17,552 nt of DNA from an uncultured Acidobacteriota bacterium (GTDB lineage Bacteria > Acidobacteriota > Thermoanaerobaculia > Gp7-AA8), in NCBI GenBank assembly GCA_946887105.1, contig CAMPKJ010000078.1, positions 1-17,552 of the forward strand, read 5' to 3'. Both the position numbers and the translations under genes were made by a program. A model generated the notes under the pieces. The model ran no database searches, was not told where the DNA came from, and was given only the letters and a program-made list of their open reading frames with translations. The stretch's first letter is position 1, and each line of letters starts with the position of its first letter. Positions 6,678-14,693 of the stretch are shown here, in pieces.

Positions 6678-7366
6678 AACGCGCCGTCGCCGGCGATGCG
6701 CTGCTCGATGCATGAGCGGACTTCCTCCGCGCGCGGCGTGACCGAGGCGAGGTAGCGCACCAGCGCATCGGCATCGGTCACGCGAAGACTGTCGGCGTAC
6801 TCATCGCGCTCGATGGTCCCGAACACGCGGCGGAGCTGCTCTTCCGCGTTCTCGAGCGTGAACGCGGCCGAGACGTCATCGCGCCCACCGAGCTCGCGCA
6901 TCAGCTCTTTGATCTCGCGCAGATGATCGGCGCCGTTGGTGGTGGCGAACAGCGCGCCGCCGCGACGGAGCACGCGGCGGATCTCGGCCAGCGCCTCTTG
7001 CCGCGCCTCGACGTGATACAGCATGTGATTGGCGATCACGAGATCGAATCGCGCGCTCGCGAACGGCAGCGACGGAAGCGCGCAGGTCACGAACGCGGCA
7101 TCGGACACGATCGTTCGCGTGGCCTGCACCATGCCGAGCGAGAAATCGGATAACACCAGTTCGACGCCGCGCGGCATGCGATCGAGGTTCTCGCGCCACA
7201 GACTCCCCGCACCGCACGCGATCTCCAGCACGCGCATGCCCGGCGCGAGCTGCAGGCGATCGAAGACCCAGCGCTGCAGGCCATATGGATTCGTGCTGAA
7301 ACGCTGGTGCAATTCGATGCGCGCGGCGAGGTTCGCGCTGGTGGCGTACTGGCGTGCGAGATCCAT
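6635..7366 (-). CDS. Class I SAM-dependent methyltransferase (UbiE/Methyltransf_11-like)
   Basis: A protein of 243 residues from ATG 7366. Motif I is MRVLEIACGAGSLW (about 44-57). An acidic strand end follows in VELVLSDFS, then the typical FDLVIANHMLYHVEARQEAL and IRRVLRRGGALFATTNG of the Methyltransf_11 group. The family methylates quinones, lipids or small molecules, and the target here cannot be named. An upstream ATG at 7375 is in frame, but TAGCAT lies exactly 7 nt before ATG 7366 (the window's leaderless pattern) and would overlap the 7375 ATG, so 7366 is preferred. The gene diverges from the MFS transporter across a gap of only 44 bp, suggesting shared control. Its 3' end overlaps the nucleotidyltransferase gene tail to tail. 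Confidence 0.8.
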   Translation of the reverse strand: MDLARQYATSANLAARIELHQRFSTNPYGLQRWVFDRLQLAPGMRVLEIACGAGSLWRENLDRMPRGVELVLSDFSLGMVQATRTIVSDAAFVTCALPSLPFASARFDLVIANHMLYHVEARQEALAEIRRVLRRGGALFATTNGADHLREIKELMRELGGRDDVSAAFTLENAEEQLRRVFGTIERDEYADSLRVTDADALVRYLASVTPRAEEVRSCIEQRIAGDGAFHVKKSTGSFIARN

Positions 7367-7379
7367 CCGCTGCATGCTA
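7367..7379 (-). promoter_or_regulatory. Leaderless-type promoter: TAGCAT, 7 nt before ATG 7366
   Basis: On the reverse strand TAGCAT (7379-7374) is followed by GCAGCGG and then the ATG at 7366. The spacing matches four other starts in the window. No Shine-Dalgarno sequence is present. Confidence 0.5.
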
Positions 7380-7397
7380 AACGGGTTTCGTTCCCGC

Positions 7398-7410
7398 TAG
7401 ACTCTCCCCA
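7398..7410 (+). promoter_or_regulatory. Leaderless-type promoter: TAGACT, 7 nt before TTG 7411
   Basis: TAGACT (7398-7403) is followed by CTCCCCA and then the TTG start of the MFS gene. It lies within the region expected for the -35 of the divergent methyltransferase promoter, so the two promoters interleave. Confidence 0.5.
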
Positions 7411-8613
7411 TTGCGCGGCGCGTTCCGGGTCCTTTTCCTGACCGTGTTCATCGATCTGATGGGCTTCGGCATCGTCGTGCCGGTGCTCGCATTCAGCGCG
7501 AAGGAGTACGGCGTCGACGGGCTGACCCTCGGCCTGATCCTGGGCAGCTTCTCGCTGATGCAGTTCCTCTTCTCGCCGATCTGGGGCCGCCTCTCCGACC
7601 GCATCGGCCGCCGTCCGGTATTGATGGCCAGCCTGTTCGGCAATGTGATCGGCTTCACCACGTTCGCATTCGCGTCGAACGTGGCCATGCTCTTCGCCTC
7701 GCGCATCATCTGCGGGATCGCGTCGTCGAGCATCCCCACCGCGCAGGCGTACGTCGCCGACGCGACCGATGACGAAGGGCGCGCGAAAGGGATGGCCATC
7801 ATCGGGATGTCGTTCGGACTCGGTCTCGTGCTCGGACCGCCGATGGGCGGACTCCTCTCCAGCGCGAGCACGAGTCTCGCGCTCGCCGCGCCGCTCCTTC
7901 CCGGTCTGGTCGCGGCACTGCTCTCCGCGACCGCGCTCTGTCTGGCCGCGTTCCTTCTCCCCGAATCGAATCCGCGCAAGCCGCGCGGTCCCGAGCGTTG
8001 GTCGCCCGTCGACATCGAGAGCTACAAGGTCTTCTTCCGCGTGCGCGGTCTGCGCCTGGCGGGACTGGCACTGGCGACGCTCATGTGCGCGCTCGCATCG
8101 CTCTCGCCCATCCTGGTGCTGGTGGGACGCGACCGCTTCGGGCTCAGCGCAAAAGAGGTCGGCTATCTCTTCGGACTGATGGGCATCGTGGTGGTGCTGC
8201 TGCAGCTCACCGTGCTCGATCGCATCGCCAAACGCCTCGGCGATGTCACGTCGGCGCTGATGGGCGCGGGCTCGCTGATGCTCGGCCTGCTGCTCGTGCC
8301 GTGGACGCAGGACACGCGCGTGCTCGTCCTCGCCACCTGCCTCATGGGCGTCGGCCAGGGTCTCTGCAATCCGACGCTCTCGGCCTACATCAGCAAGATC
8401 GCGCCGCCGACCGAACGCGGCGGCATTCTTGGCGTTTCCAGTTCGCTGACCGCACTCGCGCGCGTGATCGGACCGGCCGTGGCCGGTCTCGCCTACGACG
8501 CCTTGCGCACGCCTGGAGCGCTGTACTCGCAGGCGGTGATCGTCACCATCGCGATCGTGTTCGCGGTGCGATTGATGTCGGTGCCGTCACCGCGCACCGC
8601 GCCGTCACTGTGA
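7411..8613 (+). CDS. MFS drug/metabolite efflux transporter (DHA1, TetA-like)
   Basis: A 400-residue integral membrane protein with hydrophobic segments spread as expected for 12 helices. TM1 carries FIDLMGFGIVVPVLAF, typical of the TetA-like DHA1 group with an acidic residue in the first helix. The loop after TM2 holds motif A, GRLSDRIGRRPV (59-70). RIICGIASSSIPTAQAYVAD and the TM5 region GMSFGLGLVLGPPMGGLL correspond to the drug-proton antiporter signature (motif C-like GxxxGPxxGG). A central cytoplasmic loop (ESNPRKPRGPERW) separates the halves. The family exports drugs or metabolites in exchange for protons, but the substrate is unknown. The start is TTG, supported by a TANNNT box 7 nt upstream. 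It is divergent from a methyltransferase, and its 3' end overlaps the next reverse gene by 9 bp. Confidence 0.88.
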   Translation: MRGAFRVLFLTVFIDLMGFGIVVPVLAFSAKEYGVDGLTLGLILGSFSLMQFLFSPIWGRLSDRIGRRPVLMASLFGNVIGFTTFAFASNVAMLFASRIICGIASSSIPTAQAYVADATDDEGRAKGMAIIGMSFGLGLVLGPPMGGLLSSASTSLALAAPLLPGLVAALLSATALCLAAFLLPESNPRKPRGPERWSPVDIESYKVFFRVRGLRLAGLALATLMCALASLSPILVLVGRDRFGLSAKEVGYLFGLMGIVVVLLQLTVLDRIAKRLGDVTSALMGAGSLMLGLLLVPWTQDTRVLVLATCLMGVGQGLCNPTLSAYISKIAPPTERGGILGVSSSLTALARVIGPAVAGLAYDALRTPGALYSQAVIVTIAIVFAVRLMSVPSPRTAPSL

Positions 8614-10770
8614 GGCGAGCGAGAAGACCAGCTCCGTGATGCCGGCGCCGAGGCGCTGGCGCGGCGTGTCCGGCTCGCCGGCGAACACCTCGATCGGTCC
8701 CGTTTCGAGAATGTCGCGGAACGCGATCGAACGATTGCCGCGCACGTTCAATTCACCATCGCGCAGCCGCTGGTGCTGCCACAGCGCACCCGGCGGCACG
8801 ATCAGATCGCCGATGGCGATCCCGATCGGAGTGCTCGCGCGCGTGTCGGCATCCATGATCTTCACGTCGAACTCGCGCGCGGGACCGTCGGGGAAGCGCA
8901 GATCGAGCGATTGCTTCGGTCCGATGGCCGGCATGCGGAACACCCACAACGGATGTGACCGCGACACGACGGTCATGATCTCGCCCGCCTCGTGCACGCT
9001 CTCGTACGCGAACGTTCCGTCGGACGCGACCTCGATGGTCTCGCCGCGGCCGGACGGGCGATGCCAGGTGATGGTCGCTTCGTCGAACGGCATCGGCGAA
9101 TGAATCCGTCCGCGCGTTCCGCGCAACGGCATGAGCTGCACGTCGATGACTTTGTGCTCGCTCTTCGACATCGTGAACGGCTCGACCGGATGCTTCACAT
9201 AGCCGGGATGGCTCACGGTCAGCCGGATCTCACGCTCCGGTACGTACTTGATGACGAAGCGGCCGTCCTCGGCGGTCAGCGTGCGCGTGACGACCGGCCG
9301 CCGCGGCATGAGCTTCGACATGACCTCGTAGCGCACCGTCGCGGCGCGGAGGGTCATCTGGGTGAAGGTGTCGGTGATGTCGAGGGTGATGCTGTTGTCC
9401 GGAACGTCGATGTCGAAGCGGGAGAAAGGTCTGACCCTCAGGTCGGGGAGCACGAACGTGCGCAGGCCGGTTTCGCAGGTGGCGACGTCGAGGCGCGTGT
9501 CGGTCTCGATCTCAGTCGGGACGAGCAGGACGGCGTGATATTCGTCCGAATCCTTCGCCGCGAAGCCGATGCCGTCGCGTGGGAAGGCGATGGTCGCGTC
9601 GCGTCCGAGGGGCTCTCCGCCGAGCGTGAGGCTGCCGTACAACTTCATGTAGGACGCGGAGAGCCGCACCGGCCGCTGCTGCAACGCGACCGCGGTGGCC
9701 ATTGCGCTGGCAGGCGGCAGTTTTCCGAAACGCATCTCGGCGCGATAGAGACCCGGCGCGATGTCGTCGACGGAAAACGATCCGTACGGAATCTCCGGGC
9801 CGAACGTCTCCTGACGCACGAGCCCGCACGTTTTCGGATCGACCGGATCCTTCTCGCGTTTCGGCGTCGCGCACGCGAAGAGCGAGATCTCGAACATGGC
9901 CGGCTGATCTTTCGAGCGATCGCACGAGCCGAGGGAGCGATCGAGTTCGGCGAGATCCGACCCCGTGCTGAAGCTCACGATCAGCGACGCCGACGGCCGC
10001 GCGAGCAACGGCTGCTTGACGGTGGTGATCACCTGCGATCCGACCCTGGCGCGCGTGCGATGCGGAAGCCACCCGCGTCCGCCGAGATCGAGCTCCGCCT
10101 CCCCCGCGGAGACTCCGCGCACGAGGTAGAACGCGCCGTCGAGCGCGGCCGGCGGCGGCAGCGGATCGGCGTCGCGCGCCGGACCGCCAAACGTCGCATG
10201 CACCCGTGGCGGCGAGACATCCGTCGCCTCCCGCACCGCCACCCGATCCGCCTCGCTGACGCGAACCCACCCGAGAAGCGATGGGGTCACACCTCCCATT
10301 CGCGCGTCGACCGCGCGTTCGGTCGCCGCCTGGATCGCCGGAATCGGCACGATCGACGTGACCTGTCGCGCCTTATCGAGGACAAATAACCATAGCTCCT
10401 CGTCCGCCGGGACGTGCGTCCTCGCGGTTGCGGGAAACGCGATCGCCCGCCGCGGAAGATAGACGACGCCGCTGTGCGCGTCAGGCAACTGAATCGTGAG
10501 CGCCGCGGACGGAACGGTCGTGAATGCCGTGCTGTCGATCGTCGTCGCACCGCGAACGAGCAACGGCGCCGACACGGCGCGGCTGCTCCGCACGAACACA
10601 TTCCACAGTCCCGCCGGCAGTTCGGCCGCCGCGACCGCCTCGACGCAGGTCACCTCCTGCGACGCCAGCCAGCGGCGGAACGGATCGACGTCATCGCCCG
10701 CATGGAACCGGCAGATCTCGCTTTGCGCGAGCGATGGGATCGCGAGCAGGAGCAGGAACACGAGGCGCAT
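8605..10770 (-). CDS. Large secreted protein with carboxypeptidase-regulatory-like domains
   Basis: A protein of 721 residues from ATG 10770, which begins with a clear signal peptide (MRLVFLLLLAIPSLAQ). The body is beta-rich and has no catalytic motif. A segment near residues 470-545 (TRTLTAEDGRFVIKYVPERE, IRLTVSHPGYVKHPVEPF) is typical of carboxypeptidase-regulatory-like/CnaB-type beta sandwiches, as are the YGSFSVDDIAPGLYRAEM and ATITWHRPSGRGETIEV segments. Several such domains are probable. It is likely exported to the periplasm or cell surface, with binding or structural roles. An upstream in-frame TTG (10851) would bury the signal peptide and is rejected. It follows the NHL protein gene by 88 bp and may be co-transcribed. 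Codons for RVRPF (9426-9439) and GGVTP (10283-10294) match units of the repeat family at 870-1122. Its end overlaps the MFS gene by 9 bp. Confidence 0.72.
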   Translation of the reverse strand: MRLVFLLLLAIPSLAQSEICRFHAGDDVDPFRRWLASQEVTCVEAVAAAELPAGLWNVFVRSSRAVSAPLLVRGATTIDSTAFTTVPSAALTIQLPDAHSGVVYLPRRAIAFPATARTHVPADEELWLFVLDKARQVTSIVPIPAIQAATERAVDARMGGVTPSLLGWVRVSEADRVAVREATDVSPPRVHATFGGPARDADPLPPPAALDGAFYLVRGVSAGEAELDLGGRGWLPHRTRARVGSQVITTVKQPLLARPSASLIVSFSTGSDLAELDRSLGSCDRSKDQPAMFEISLFACATPKREKDPVDPKTCGLVRQETFGPEIPYGSFSVDDIAPGLYRAEMRFGKLPPASAMATAVALQQRPVRLSASYMKLYGSLTLGGEPLGRDATIAFPRDGIGFAAKDSDEYHAVLLVPTEIETDTRLDVATCETGLRTFVLPDLRVRPFSRFDIDVPDNSITLDITDTFTQMTLRAATVRYEVMSKLMPRRPVVTRTLTAEDGRFVIKYVPEREIRLTVSHPGYVKHPVEPFTMSKSEHKVIDVQLMPLRGTRGRIHSPMPFDEATITWHRPSGRGETIEVASDGTFAYESVHEAGEIMTVVSRSHPLWVFRMPAIGPKQSLDLRFPDGPAREFDVKIMDADTRASTPIGIAIGDLIVPPGALWQHQRLRDGELNVRGNRSIAFRDILETGPIEVFAGEPDTPRQRLGAGITELVFSLASQ
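9426..9439 (-). repeat. Intragenic copy of the GAGGGTCAGACCTT repeat core
   Basis: The reverse strand reads GAGGGTCAGACCTT, a 14-base exact match to 902-915 in the array. It lies in frame inside the secreted protein gene and encodes the RVRPF region. A 14-base match in a window of this size is not expected by chance. Confidence 0.55.
10283..10294 (+). repeat. Intragenic copy of the GGGGTCACACCT repeat core
   Basis: GGGGTCACACCT is the exact reverse complement of 1034-1045 and 1088-1099 (AGGTGTGACCCC). It lies in the same secreted protein gene as the copy at 9426 and encodes the GGVTP region. A 12-base match is suggestive but weaker than the 9426 copy. Confidence 0.4.
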
Positions 10771-10858
10771 GCACGTACGACGAGCCTCGCACGGATTCGT
10801 TTCGATCGCGGTGCTTACAGCTTCCCTTCCGCCTTCCAGCAGTTTCTTCAACGCCCCA

Positions 10859-13360
10859 TCAATGTCGGGCCGCGCGGCGCCGCGAAGGGGCGCTCGCCGC
10901 GGCCGTCACCGCGGCACTCAATGCCGATCCGCAACGATTGGACACGCGCACCCAATAGCGCCGCCCCGCCACCGGCGCGCCGGCCGGCATTGTCGTCACG
11001 CCGCTCTCGCCCTCGAACCAGTCCTGCGACAGCGGCAGCGCACCGGTCGCGGTGACGTGCAACGTTGGTGATACCGCCGTAATGGACGGCTTCGCACAAT
11101 CGGGATCCGGCGATCCCTGATTTGCGCGCACGAACGCGAGCCACAAGCGCCGCGCCTCCGCATCCGCGCGCACGGCCGCCGGCGCCTCGAAGTAGTTCAT
11201 CAACTGCTCGTCGGACTCGTCGCCGCGCAGTTCCCACGCGTCGGGAAATCCTAGGTAATTGTGGGCGTTCCAGCCGAACTGCAGCGAGGCTGGACGGCTG
11301 GCGAAGCGCGCTCCGCCCGGAGGTCCGGGATAAAGCCACGGCGCGCCGGAGGCCCAGATCCAGCGCCCGTCCTCATGACCGCCCGGATGGTACGGCGCCG
11401 GAATCGGATCGTTCGCACGGCGCGTGCGCAATCGCGACACGCCGTGCGTGCCGAAGCCACCCACCAGTACCGCCCCGCGCGGATCGACCGCGATCAGCCA
11501 CGGATAATGCGGCGCATTGGCCTCATCGCGCGCGCCCCATCCTTCCGGATACGGATTCCAGTCGTCGCCGAAAATGAACCGGCTCGTGCCGCCCTCCGGC
11601 GGCAGCCACGCATACACCTCATTGAAGTGCGATCCGGTGTCGCCCTCGATCGTCTCCCCGACCGACTTGCACCAATAGATCCCGTTCCTCGGGCCGCTAT
11701 TGCCCCACCGGTCGACGTCGAGCCACGCCCAGCCGCGATACGTATCCGCGCCGCCTTCACCGAAAATCTGATCGACGTCGCCGAGTTTCACGGCCACGCC
11801 GCTGGACGGCACAATGCGCCGGATCGAGCCATATCCGAGCTCGAGCAGGATCAGATTGCCGTCGCTGTCGACGCGAATGCACTGCGGTTTATAGATGTCC
11901 GGACGCTTCCCGCCCGCCGCCTCCGCGCTCGAAACCGTAAAGTTGCTCAAGGCCCGATTTGACGCCTGTATGAACACATCGGAGGAGCCGCGCGCGCGCA
12001 GCCGGTCCGCCATTCCCGGACTGCCGAAGAGCGTCGTGACCACGCCATTGCGCGTGATTTTCCGGATTGCGTCATTGTCCTGATCGGCGACGTAGATCGC
12101 ATCGCTGACCGGATCGAAGACCAGCGATGCCGGTCCATTGAAGCGCGCCGCGTGTCCGCTGCCGTCCGCGAATCCGGCCGTGTGATTCGGACTGCCGGCA
12201 AACACGCTCACGCGCACCCGATTCGCGGCCAGATCCTCGATCTCGATTTTCCAGACGCAGTGATCCTCATAACCGACCACATACCAGACCTTCTCATCGA
12301 GCGGATCGATGGTCACGTCGAGCGGCGTGAAGAACTCGCCGCGTCCTTCGATCCACTGTCCGCGCTTTTCCATCACGCCGCGGATCGTTTCCAGCGGTTT
12401 CGATTGCCAGACCGGATCGCGATCGGGCTTCACGCGCCAGCCCGCGACGGTAATGATCTCCCCGTCCGGCTTCAGATACCGCGCGGGACCGCCGGTCTCG
12501 ACGAATGCGAATCCGCCGCGCGAGTCGATCTGTCCCGACACATAAGGGCTCATCCACCCGACACCGCGCGGCCCGTCGCGGAACGGGAACTTCTGATGCT
12601 GCGCTTCGACGCGCAGGAACCGATGATCCTGGCTGTTGTTCGGGTCGAGCGCGCGCACGAACGGAATGCCCGGATGCGGCGGATCCTCCCACCACATCTG
12701 CGCACCGGCGGTGTAATCGCCATTCGGCGCGAGTTGCTCGAGATAGAGATCGGCGGCATACGGCGGCGCGGTCCACGGCGTCACGTTCGGATTGGCGGGA
12801 TGTCCCCTCATGCGCCGCTGCCGCGAGTCGGCATAAACGACGCCCGGCCCGAAATCGCCTTCACCGTTATAACTGGTGACGCTATTGATGATCGGCACGA
12901 GCGTACTGACCGGGCGCCCGCGGGTCATGTGCAGAAATGCGCGATGCGGTTTGAAGCGCATCCGGTCCGCACCACGCACGTCGACGCTGATGTCGTGAAA
13001 TCCGTCCGACAGCGCATCGAGCGCTGGATTGTCGATCCGCAGCGTGAACTCGAAATTCGTGGCCGGCGCCAGCCAGTCCGAGACCGGCACACCGTGAACC
13101 GTGTAGCGGATGTCGACGCCGCTCGCAGCCGGCGCCAGCGTTTCCGCGGCGGATCTGCTGCCGCGAAAGATGTTCACTTTCAGCGGCACGGCATCCGACG
13201 GCGCGGCGGAGTGATGCCCGGCGTGCAGGTGCATCCAATGCGGATCTTCGGGCTCGAGTCCGGAGGCTTTGAGGATCTCGATCGAATATTCGGCGAAGTG
13301 CAGCGGCCACTCCTGCGCCACGAGCGGGAACGCAACGAACAGCACGAGGAGCAGGCGCAT
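10859..13360 (-). CDS. Secreted NHL-repeat beta-propeller protein
   Basis: A protein of 833 residues with a signal peptide (MRLLLVLFVAFPLVAQEW). The N-terminal 150 residues look like a beta-sandwich region with no assigned family. The middle (about 240-680) carries NHL-type blades such as FFTPLDVTIDPLDEKVWYVV, FNGPASLVFDPVSDAIYVAD with NDAIRKI, and PQCIRVDSDGNLILLELGYG with IRRI. A later strand set is PWLIAVDPRGAVLVGGFG. The C-terminal 70 residues (ITAVSPTLHVTATGALPLS, GRRYWVRVSNRCGSA) resemble an Ig-like or PKD-type adhesion domain. NHL propellers are usually binding scaffolds, and no enzyme motif is seen. The start is supported by TAGGAT 7 nt upstream. It is followed 88 bp later by another secreted protein gene on the same strand, so the two may act together at the cell surface. 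Confidence 0.75.
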   Translation of the reverse strand: MRLLLVLFVAFPLVAQEWPLHFAEYSIEILKASGLEPEDPHWMHLHAGHHSAAPSDAVPLKVNIFRGSRSAAETLAPAASGVDIRYTVHGVPVSDWLAPATNFEFTLRIDNPALDALSDGFHDISVDVRGADRMRFKPHRAFLHMTRGRPVSTLVPIINSVTSYNGEGDFGPGVVYADSRQRRMRGHPANPNVTPWTAPPYAADLYLEQLAPNGDYTAGAQMWWEDPPHPGIPFVRALDPNNSQDHRFLRVEAQHQKFPFRDGPRGVGWMSPYVSGQIDSRGGFAFVETGGPARYLKPDGEIITVAGWRVKPDRDPVWQSKPLETIRGVMEKRGQWIEGRGEFFTPLDVTIDPLDEKVWYVVGYEDHCVWKIEIEDLAANRVRVSVFAGSPNHTAGFADGSGHAARFNGPASLVFDPVSDAIYVADQDNDAIRKITRNGVVTTLFGSPGMADRLRARGSSDVFIQASNRALSNFTVSSAEAAGGKRPDIYKPQCIRVDSDGNLILLELGYGSIRRIVPSSGVAVKLGDVDQIFGEGGADTYRGWAWLDVDRWGNSGPRNGIYWCKSVGETIEGDTGSHFNEVYAWLPPEGGTSRFIFGDDWNPYPEGWGARDEANAPHYPWLIAVDPRGAVLVGGFGTHGVSRLRTRRANDPIPAPYHPGGHEDGRWIWASGAPWLYPGPPGGARFASRPASLQFGWNAHNYLGFPDAWELRGDESDEQLMNYFEAPAAVRADAEARRLWLAFVRANQGSPDPDCAKPSITAVSPTLHVTATGALPLSQDWFEGESGVTTMPAGAPVAGRRYWVRVSNRCGSALSAAVTAAASAPSRRRAARH

Positions 13361-13373
13361 GGACGCGATCCTA
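13361..13373 (-). promoter_or_regulatory. Leaderless-type promoter: TAGGAT, 7 nt before ATG 13360
   Basis: On the reverse strand TAGGAT (13373-13368) is followed by CGCGTCC and the ATG at 13360. This is the same spacing as at 154, 7366, 7411 and 16532. It lies in the 64-bp gap after the flavoprotein gene, implying that the NHL gene starts its own transcript. Confidence 0.55.
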
Positions 13374-13424
13374 CGGGCAGCGCAGGGCAGCCGGAATGAC
13401 GCAGATCACGCGCCGCAGTCCCCG

Positions 13425-14693
13425 CTACAGATATCCCGCCGTCGCGTCGCGCCGGAAGCGCGCCCGCACCAGATTCACGCGCTTCTGCACGGCCACGAGC
13501 GCGAAGAACACCCGGTTCATGATCCGCGTGCGCAGACTCGCGTCCCACACGCCGCTCAACACGGTCGCGGTCGCCTGAAAAATCCTCTTCGGCGGATCGG
13601 AATCAAAAAAGAGATCGCGGAACTCGGGCGTATAGAAACCGATCACGAAACGGCGGAACGTCTCATAGCGCCTGCGCTGTCTGCGCGAGAACTCCGCGAA
13701 CTGACGCGCCGAAAACCGCTTCCGTGCGAGCGCGCGGTCGAGCTCCGCCGCCGCCTCGATCCCTGACTCCATCGCGATCGACACACCGGTCGAGAACACC
13801 GGATCGAGAAACGATCCTGCATCGCCCGCGAGAATCCATCGATCGCCTGCATACGCCGACGCGCTGTACGAGAAATCCTTCTCCACGCGCACCGGCCACT
13901 CGCGCTTCGCGTTCTGCATCAGCCGCGCGACCTCCGGCGTCTCCGCAATCGCGCGCTCCAGCCGTTCCTCGTTCGAGGCGTCCGGCATCTGCAGAAACAG
14001 GTTTTTCGGGATCACCACGCCGACGCTCATCAGCTGATCCGCGATCGGGATCAGCCAGAACCATCCCGCGTCCTCGCACGCGACGATGCGAATGTCGTTC
14101 GGACGATCGTCGTCCAGCAGCGGCACGCCCGAATAGTGCGAATAGATGGCGATGTTGGCGAGCCGCGGCTCATCGACGCGCAGGTTGAACTTCCGAGCCA
14201 GCAATCCGTTGCGTCCCGTCGCATCGACGATCGCCTGCACGCGGACGCTTCCCCCGCTCCACGCCACGGTCGCCGCGTCGTTCGTGAACTCGCAGGAGGC
14301 GATGTGCGTTTCCTCGCGCACGTCCACGCCCACGGCACGCGCGCGGTCGAGCAGGATCTGATCGAACGTCGCGCGCGGCACCTGATACGTCTGCGGCGTC
14401 CTCACTTCCGTGACCGTCGAGAAATCGACACCGCGTCCGCTCTCGCCGTCATGCGTGATCAGCCGCGCGCCGAGTTTCTTCGGAAATCCGGCCGCGGCCA
14501 TCTGTTCCGTGACGCCGAGGATTGCAAACGCGTCGTTCACGGTCGAGAGCAGCGATTCGCCGATGTGGAACCGCGGAAAGGTCTCGCGCTCGAAGAGCAC
14601 CACCGAACGTCCGCGCTGCGCCAGGGAAATTGCGGCGGACGTCCCGGCTGGACCGCCGCCTGCTACCGCGAAATCGAAATCGTAATGGCTCAC
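13425..14693 (-). CDS. FAD-dependent oxidoreductase of the halogenase/geranylgeranyl-reductase type
   Basis: A flavoprotein of 422 residues. The N-terminal dinucleotide fold is FAVAGGGPAGTSAA (8-21), followed by VVLFERETFPRFHIGES (31-47), a hallmark of flavin-dependent halogenases and related reductases. GWFWLIP (W211, W213, P216) matches the WxWxIP motif of FADH2-dependent halogenases. The pair K72-K73 in GFPKKLGA lies where carrier-tethered or phenolic halogenases have their catalytic lysine. GDAGSFLDPVFSTGVSIAM (near 290) is the second FAD motif. Relatives that lack halogenase activity share much of this, so substrate and reaction are open. It starts with GTG 14693, overlapping the permease stop by 4 bp, with AAGG upstream as a possible Shine-Dalgarno. 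It is the last gene of an ABC-export operon, so a role in making or modifying an exported small molecule is plausible. Confidence 0.75.
   Translation of the reverse strand: MSHYDFDFAVAGGGPAGTSAAISLAQRGRSVVLFERETFPRFHIGESLLSTVNDAFAILGVTEQMAAAGFPKKLGARLITHDGESGRGVDFSTVTEVRTPQTYQVPRATFDQILLDRARAVGVDVREETHIASCEFTNDAATVAWSGGSVRVQAIVDATGRNGLLARKFNLRVDEPRLANIAIYSHYSGVPLLDDDRPNDIRIVACEDAGWFWLIPIADQLMSVGVVIPKNLFLQMPDASNEERLERAIAETPEVARLMQNAKREWPVRVEKDFSYSASAYAGDRWILAGDAGSFLDPVFSTGVSIAMESGIEAAAELDRALARKRFSARQFAEFSRRQRRRYETFRRFVIGFYTPEFRDLFFDSDPPKRIFQATATVLSGVWDASLRTRIMNRVFFALVAVQKRVNLVRARFRRDATAGYL

Noticed and set aside
6635..8613. Intrinsic terminators between the convergent gene pairs
   Set aside because: Both convergent pairs overlap at their 3' ends (43 bp and 9 bp), and I found no hairpin with a T-tract at either junction.
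8992..10389. A 465-codon forward frame opposite the secreted carboxypeptidase-regulatory-like protein
   Set aside because: The translation is rich in Arg/His with no motif or promoter. The reverse frame has a signal peptide and beta-domain sequence. The same applies to 12152-13399 opposite the NHL protein.
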